From: DATEDA01 sp963754305
Lineage (GTDB): Bacteria > Pseudomonadota > Gammaproteobacteria > Burkholderiales > SG8-39
Assembly (NCBI GenBank): GCA_963754305.1
Contig: CAVWFR010000029.1
Coordinates: forward strand, 62,001 to 126,000
Reading direction: 5' to 3'
Length of the DNA: 64,000 bases
Position numbers and translations under genes: made by a program. Numbering within the stretch: position 1 is the stretch's first letter; each line of letters begins with the position of its first letter. Below, piece after piece: positions 61,767-64,000 of the stretch. A model generated the notes under the pieces. The model saw only the letters and a list, made by a program, of their open reading frames with translations. It did no database searches and had not been told where the DNA came from.

Positions 61767-63518
61767 ATGAGCCTCCGCCTGCGCATCAACCTCGTGCTCT
61801 CGCTCGTGATCGTGGCGTTCACGATCGCGATGGCGGGAATCATCGTGAACGACACGCGCAGCTCGGTGCGCGAGGAGATCGAATCGGCGACCCGCGTCGC
61901 CGTGCAGCTCATCGAGACGGTCGTCCGGGGCGTGTATTTCGAGGCCGGCCCGGCCGAGCGCAACGAGGCGCTGCTCGCATTCCTGCGCAGCGTCGGACGG
62001 GTGCGCGCGAACGAGATCCGCTTCTACGACTACGGCGGCGCGCTGCTCTACCAGTCGCCGCCTTCGGCCTACCGGGCAGGACGCGCGGCACCGGAGTGGT
62101 TCACGCGGCTGGTCGGACCCGAGCTCCAGGCGTCGCGCCTGGATCTGCCGGGCGGCGCGATCGTGGTCACGCCCGATCCGTCCCGCTCCATCCTCGAAGC
62201 CTGGGAAGAGCTGACCGGCTTTGCCTGGCTGGCGCTCGCATTCCTGGTCGTCACCAACCTCGTGGTGTTCTGGCTCGTCGACCGCTCGCTCAAGCCGCTG
62301 CCGAAGATCCTGGAGGGGCTCGCGGAGATGGCGCACGGCCGGCTCCACACTCGGCTGCCGGCCTTCCGGCCGGCGGAGTTCGGCTCGATCAGCGACGGCT
62401 TCAACCGCATGGCGCGAGCGCTCGAGGAGAGTCTCGCGGAGAACCGGCAGCTCGCCCTGGTGGCGCAGCAGTCGAGCGACGCGATCATCATCCGCGACCT
62501 GGAGGGACGCATCTCGTTCTGCAACGCGGCCGCGGAGCGGCTGCTCGGTTTCGGCCGGGACGAGCTCGTCGGCAGCCCGGCGCAGCGCATCGCGCCGGCC
62601 GAGCGGCATGGCGAGCTCGCCGACACCCTGGAGTCGATCAAGCGGCGCGAGCACGTCGAGCTGCTCGAAACGCAGCGTCTGACGAAGACGGGACGGCTCG
62701 TGGACGTGGCGCTCTCGGCCGCGCCGCTGGTCGATCCGACGAGCGACCGGGTGATCGGGGAGATCTGCAGCATGCGCGACATCACCGAGCACCGGCGCAT
62801 GCAGGCGGCCGAGCAGGCGCTCGAGCAGAACCGCCAGTTCACCGCGGCCGTGCAGTCCCGGCTCGAGGAGGAGCGGCGCGCCATCGCGCGCGAGCTGCAC
62901 GACGAGCTGGGGCAGGGCATCACCGCCATCAAATCGATCGGCACGGCGATCGCGACCCGCGCCGGCGACTCGGCACCGGACATCCGCGACAACGCCCAGA
63001 CCATCGTCTCGGTGGCCGCCCGCGTCTACGACGTCGCGCACGGCATCATCCGCCGGCTGCGACCGAGCGGCCTCGATCATCTCGGGCTCGCCGAGACGCT
63101 GCGCGACGCCGTGGCGAGCTGGTCGCAGCGACATCCGGACGTGAGCTGGGAGCTCGTCCTCTCCGGCGAGCTCGAGCGCCTCGGCGAAGCGGTCAACATC
63201 ACCGTTTATCGCATCGTGCAGGAGACCCTGACGAACGTGGTCCGGCACGCCGCGGCGACCCGCGCGCAGATTTCAGTGTCGCGCGAGCCCGTCGGGCCCG
63301 GGGCCGACGCCGTCGTGGTGCGCGTTCAGGACGACGGCAGAGGACTGGGCACCGGCGGCGCGAGCGGCAGCGCGCGGTTCGGGCTGCTCGGCATGCGCGA
63401 GCGCGTGCAGGCCTTCGGCGGGAGCTTCGAGATCTCCGGTGCGCCCGGGGAAGGCGTCACGGTGCGCGCAGTGCTCCCGCTGGCGGGCGCAGAGCGGCCG
63501 GCGCAGGTCGAAACCTGA
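61767..63518 (+). CDS. Sensor histidine kinase with HAMP, PAS and HisKA_3 domains
   Basis: 583 residues, 6 bp after the peptidase gene. Helix 1 (LVLSLVIVAFTIAMAGIIV), a periplasmic domain of about 120 residues, helix 2 (WLALAFLVVTNLVVFWLV), HAMP (RSLKPLPKILEGLAEMAHGR), PAS (ALVAQQSSDAIIIRDLEG), then the H-box RRAIARELHDELGQ and HATPase_c (DDGRGLG, LLGMRERVQAFGG). Layout is like the ExaD/PedS kinases that regulate PQQ-dependent alcohol oxidation. The response regulator is convergent just downstream. Confidence 0.92.
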   Translation: MSLRLRINLVLSLVIVAFTIAMAGIIVNDTRSSVREEIESATRVAVQLIETVVRGVYFEAGPAERNEALLAFLRSVGRVRANEIRFYDYGGALLYQSPPSAYRAGRAAPEWFTRLVGPELQASRLDLPGGAIVVTPDPSRSILEAWEELTGFAWLALAFLVVTNLVVFWLVDRSLKPLPKILEGLAEMAHGRLHTRLPAFRPAEFGSISDGFNRMARALEESLAENRQLALVAQQSSDAIIIRDLEGRISFCNAAAERLLGFGRDELVGSPAQRIAPAERHGELADTLESIKRREHVELLETQRLTKTGRLVDVALSAAPLVDPTSDRVIGEICSMRDITEHRRMQAAEQALEQNRQFTAAVQSRLEEERRAIARELHDELGQGITAIKSIGTAIATRAGDSAPDIRDNAQTIVSVAARVYDVAHGIIRRLRPSGLDHLGLAETLRDAVASWSQRHPDVSWELVLSGELERLGEAVNITVYRIVQETLTNVVRHAAATRAQISVSREPVGPGADAVVVRVQDDGRGLGTGGASGSARFGLLGMRERVQAFGGSFEISGAPGEGVTVRAVLPLAGAERPAQVET

Positions 63519-63535
63519 GCGCGGACCGCTGCGAG

Positions 63536-64000
63536 TCAGGGCGTCAGGAGGCCGGCGCGGACCGCGATGAGCGCCAGCTCCGCCGAGTTGGACGCGCCGA
63601 GCTTCTGCTTGATGTTGTAGAGATGTGTGCCGACGGTGCGCGGGCTGAGGGACATCACCTCGGCGATCGCCTGCACCGACTGCCCCTCCGCCAGCGCGAG
63701 AAACACCTTGAACTCCTTTTCGCTCAGGGTGTCGACCGGGTCGCGCCCGCCCGACAGCTGCCGGATCGCGAGCTCCTGGGCGATCTCCGGCTCGAGGAAG
63801 GTCTTCCCCTGGCCGACCTGGCGGATCGCCTGCATCAGGGCTTCAGCGGCGCTCCGCTTGGTGAGGTAGCCCGCTGCGCCGGCCTCGAGAACGCGCCGGG
63901 CGTGCATCGCGTCCTCGTGCGCCGACAGCACGAGGATCCGCGCCGCGGGTTCCCTGGCCAGGATGCGGTGGATCGCCTCCAGGCCGCCGATGCCGGGCAT
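63536..64000 (-). CDS. NarL/LuxR-type response regulator, 5' end outside the window
   Basis: 154 residues visible, open past the window edge. The phospho-acceptor Asp and N-terminal part are cut off; the remaining receiver has MPGIGGLEAI, VLSAHEDAMHA and GYLTKRS, and the HTH is LSEKEFKVFLALAEGQSVQAI with LSPRTVGTHLY. It is homologous to the 48.2-kb regulator and is convergent with the kinase gene, its likely partner. Confidence 0.92.
   Translation of the reverse strand: MPGIGGLEAIHRILAREPAARILVLSAHEDAMHARRVLEAGAAGYLTKRSAAEALMQAIRQVGQGKTFLEPEIAQELAIRQLSGGRDPVDTLSEKEFKVFLALAEGQSVQAIAEVMSLSPRTVGTHLYNIKQKLGASNSAELALIAVRAGLLTP

Noticed and set aside
60765..63248. Very long minus-strand open frame (over 800 codons)
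   Set aside because: It is the antisense shadow of the peptidase and sensor kinase genes, which have full family motifs on the plus strand; its own product has only low-complexity Arg/Glu sequence.

Overview
The window is GC-rich DNA, densely packed with short intergenic gaps, from a proteobacterium that is most likely a betaproteobacterium. The evidence is a tctC-tctB-tctA uptake operon of the Bug type, the gene order trxB / Crp-Fnr regulator / ftsK / lolA / rarA / serS, a divergent queG / tsaE-amiC pair, and a PII gene with Tyr51. No rRNA, CRISPR array or replication origin was seen. One tRNA, tRNA-Ser(CGA), lies at 26.06 kb.

Layout. 0-26 kb is core genome: Tct transporter end, amiC/tsaE/queG, an ECF sigma factor with a Pro/Ala-rich anti-sigma-like partner, an ABC-F ATPase, rhlE, ppa, glnB, trxB, an orphan TpsB-type outer-membrane transporter, and the ftsK-lolA-rarA-serS block. 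27.5-33.7 kb is a respiratory operon: a b(a)3-type haem-copper oxidase (subunits I and II plus a 64-residue one-helix protein), three multihaem cytochromes c, a broken DUF1329 gene and a Yx(FWY)xxD lipoprotein. 33.7-47 kb is a mosaic of small secreted proteins, gene remnants (OmpA C-terminus, tyrosine integrase, beta-structural tail, IS3 transposase) and a peroxidase island. 47.6-64 kb holds cytochrome b561, two NarL/LuxR-type two-component systems, a TonB-dependent receptor with TonB, and a complete PQQ biosynthesis operon (pqqABCDE) that continues into an ABC-2 exporter, a multicopper oxidase and a YVTN beta-propeller protein.

The most interesting part is the peroxidase island at 39.3-46.6 kb. 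A di-haem cytochrome c peroxidase, a DAHL-type sensor kinase and an NtrC-class sigma54 activator form one minus-strand operon. The three genes are enclosed by a 295-bp inverted repeat. Each repeat copy carries the same sigma54 (-24/-12) promoter and a GTGCAA/TTGCAC dyad about 80 bp upstream of it. The right copy drives a Tat-exported animal-type haem peroxidase outward. The left copy drives only a truncated 45-codon remnant of a similar gene. I infer a self-contained signal-responsive periplasmic peroxidase module that once had two outward-facing target genes.

Several genes (TpsB, TonB receptor, tonB, multicopper oxidase, pqqE, DUF1329) are broken by one or a few single-base indels while the reading frames stay well conserved on both sides. 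In the simple cases the change is one extra base. This pattern looks as much like residual assembly error as real decay, and it should be settled from reads before any loss of function is inferred.
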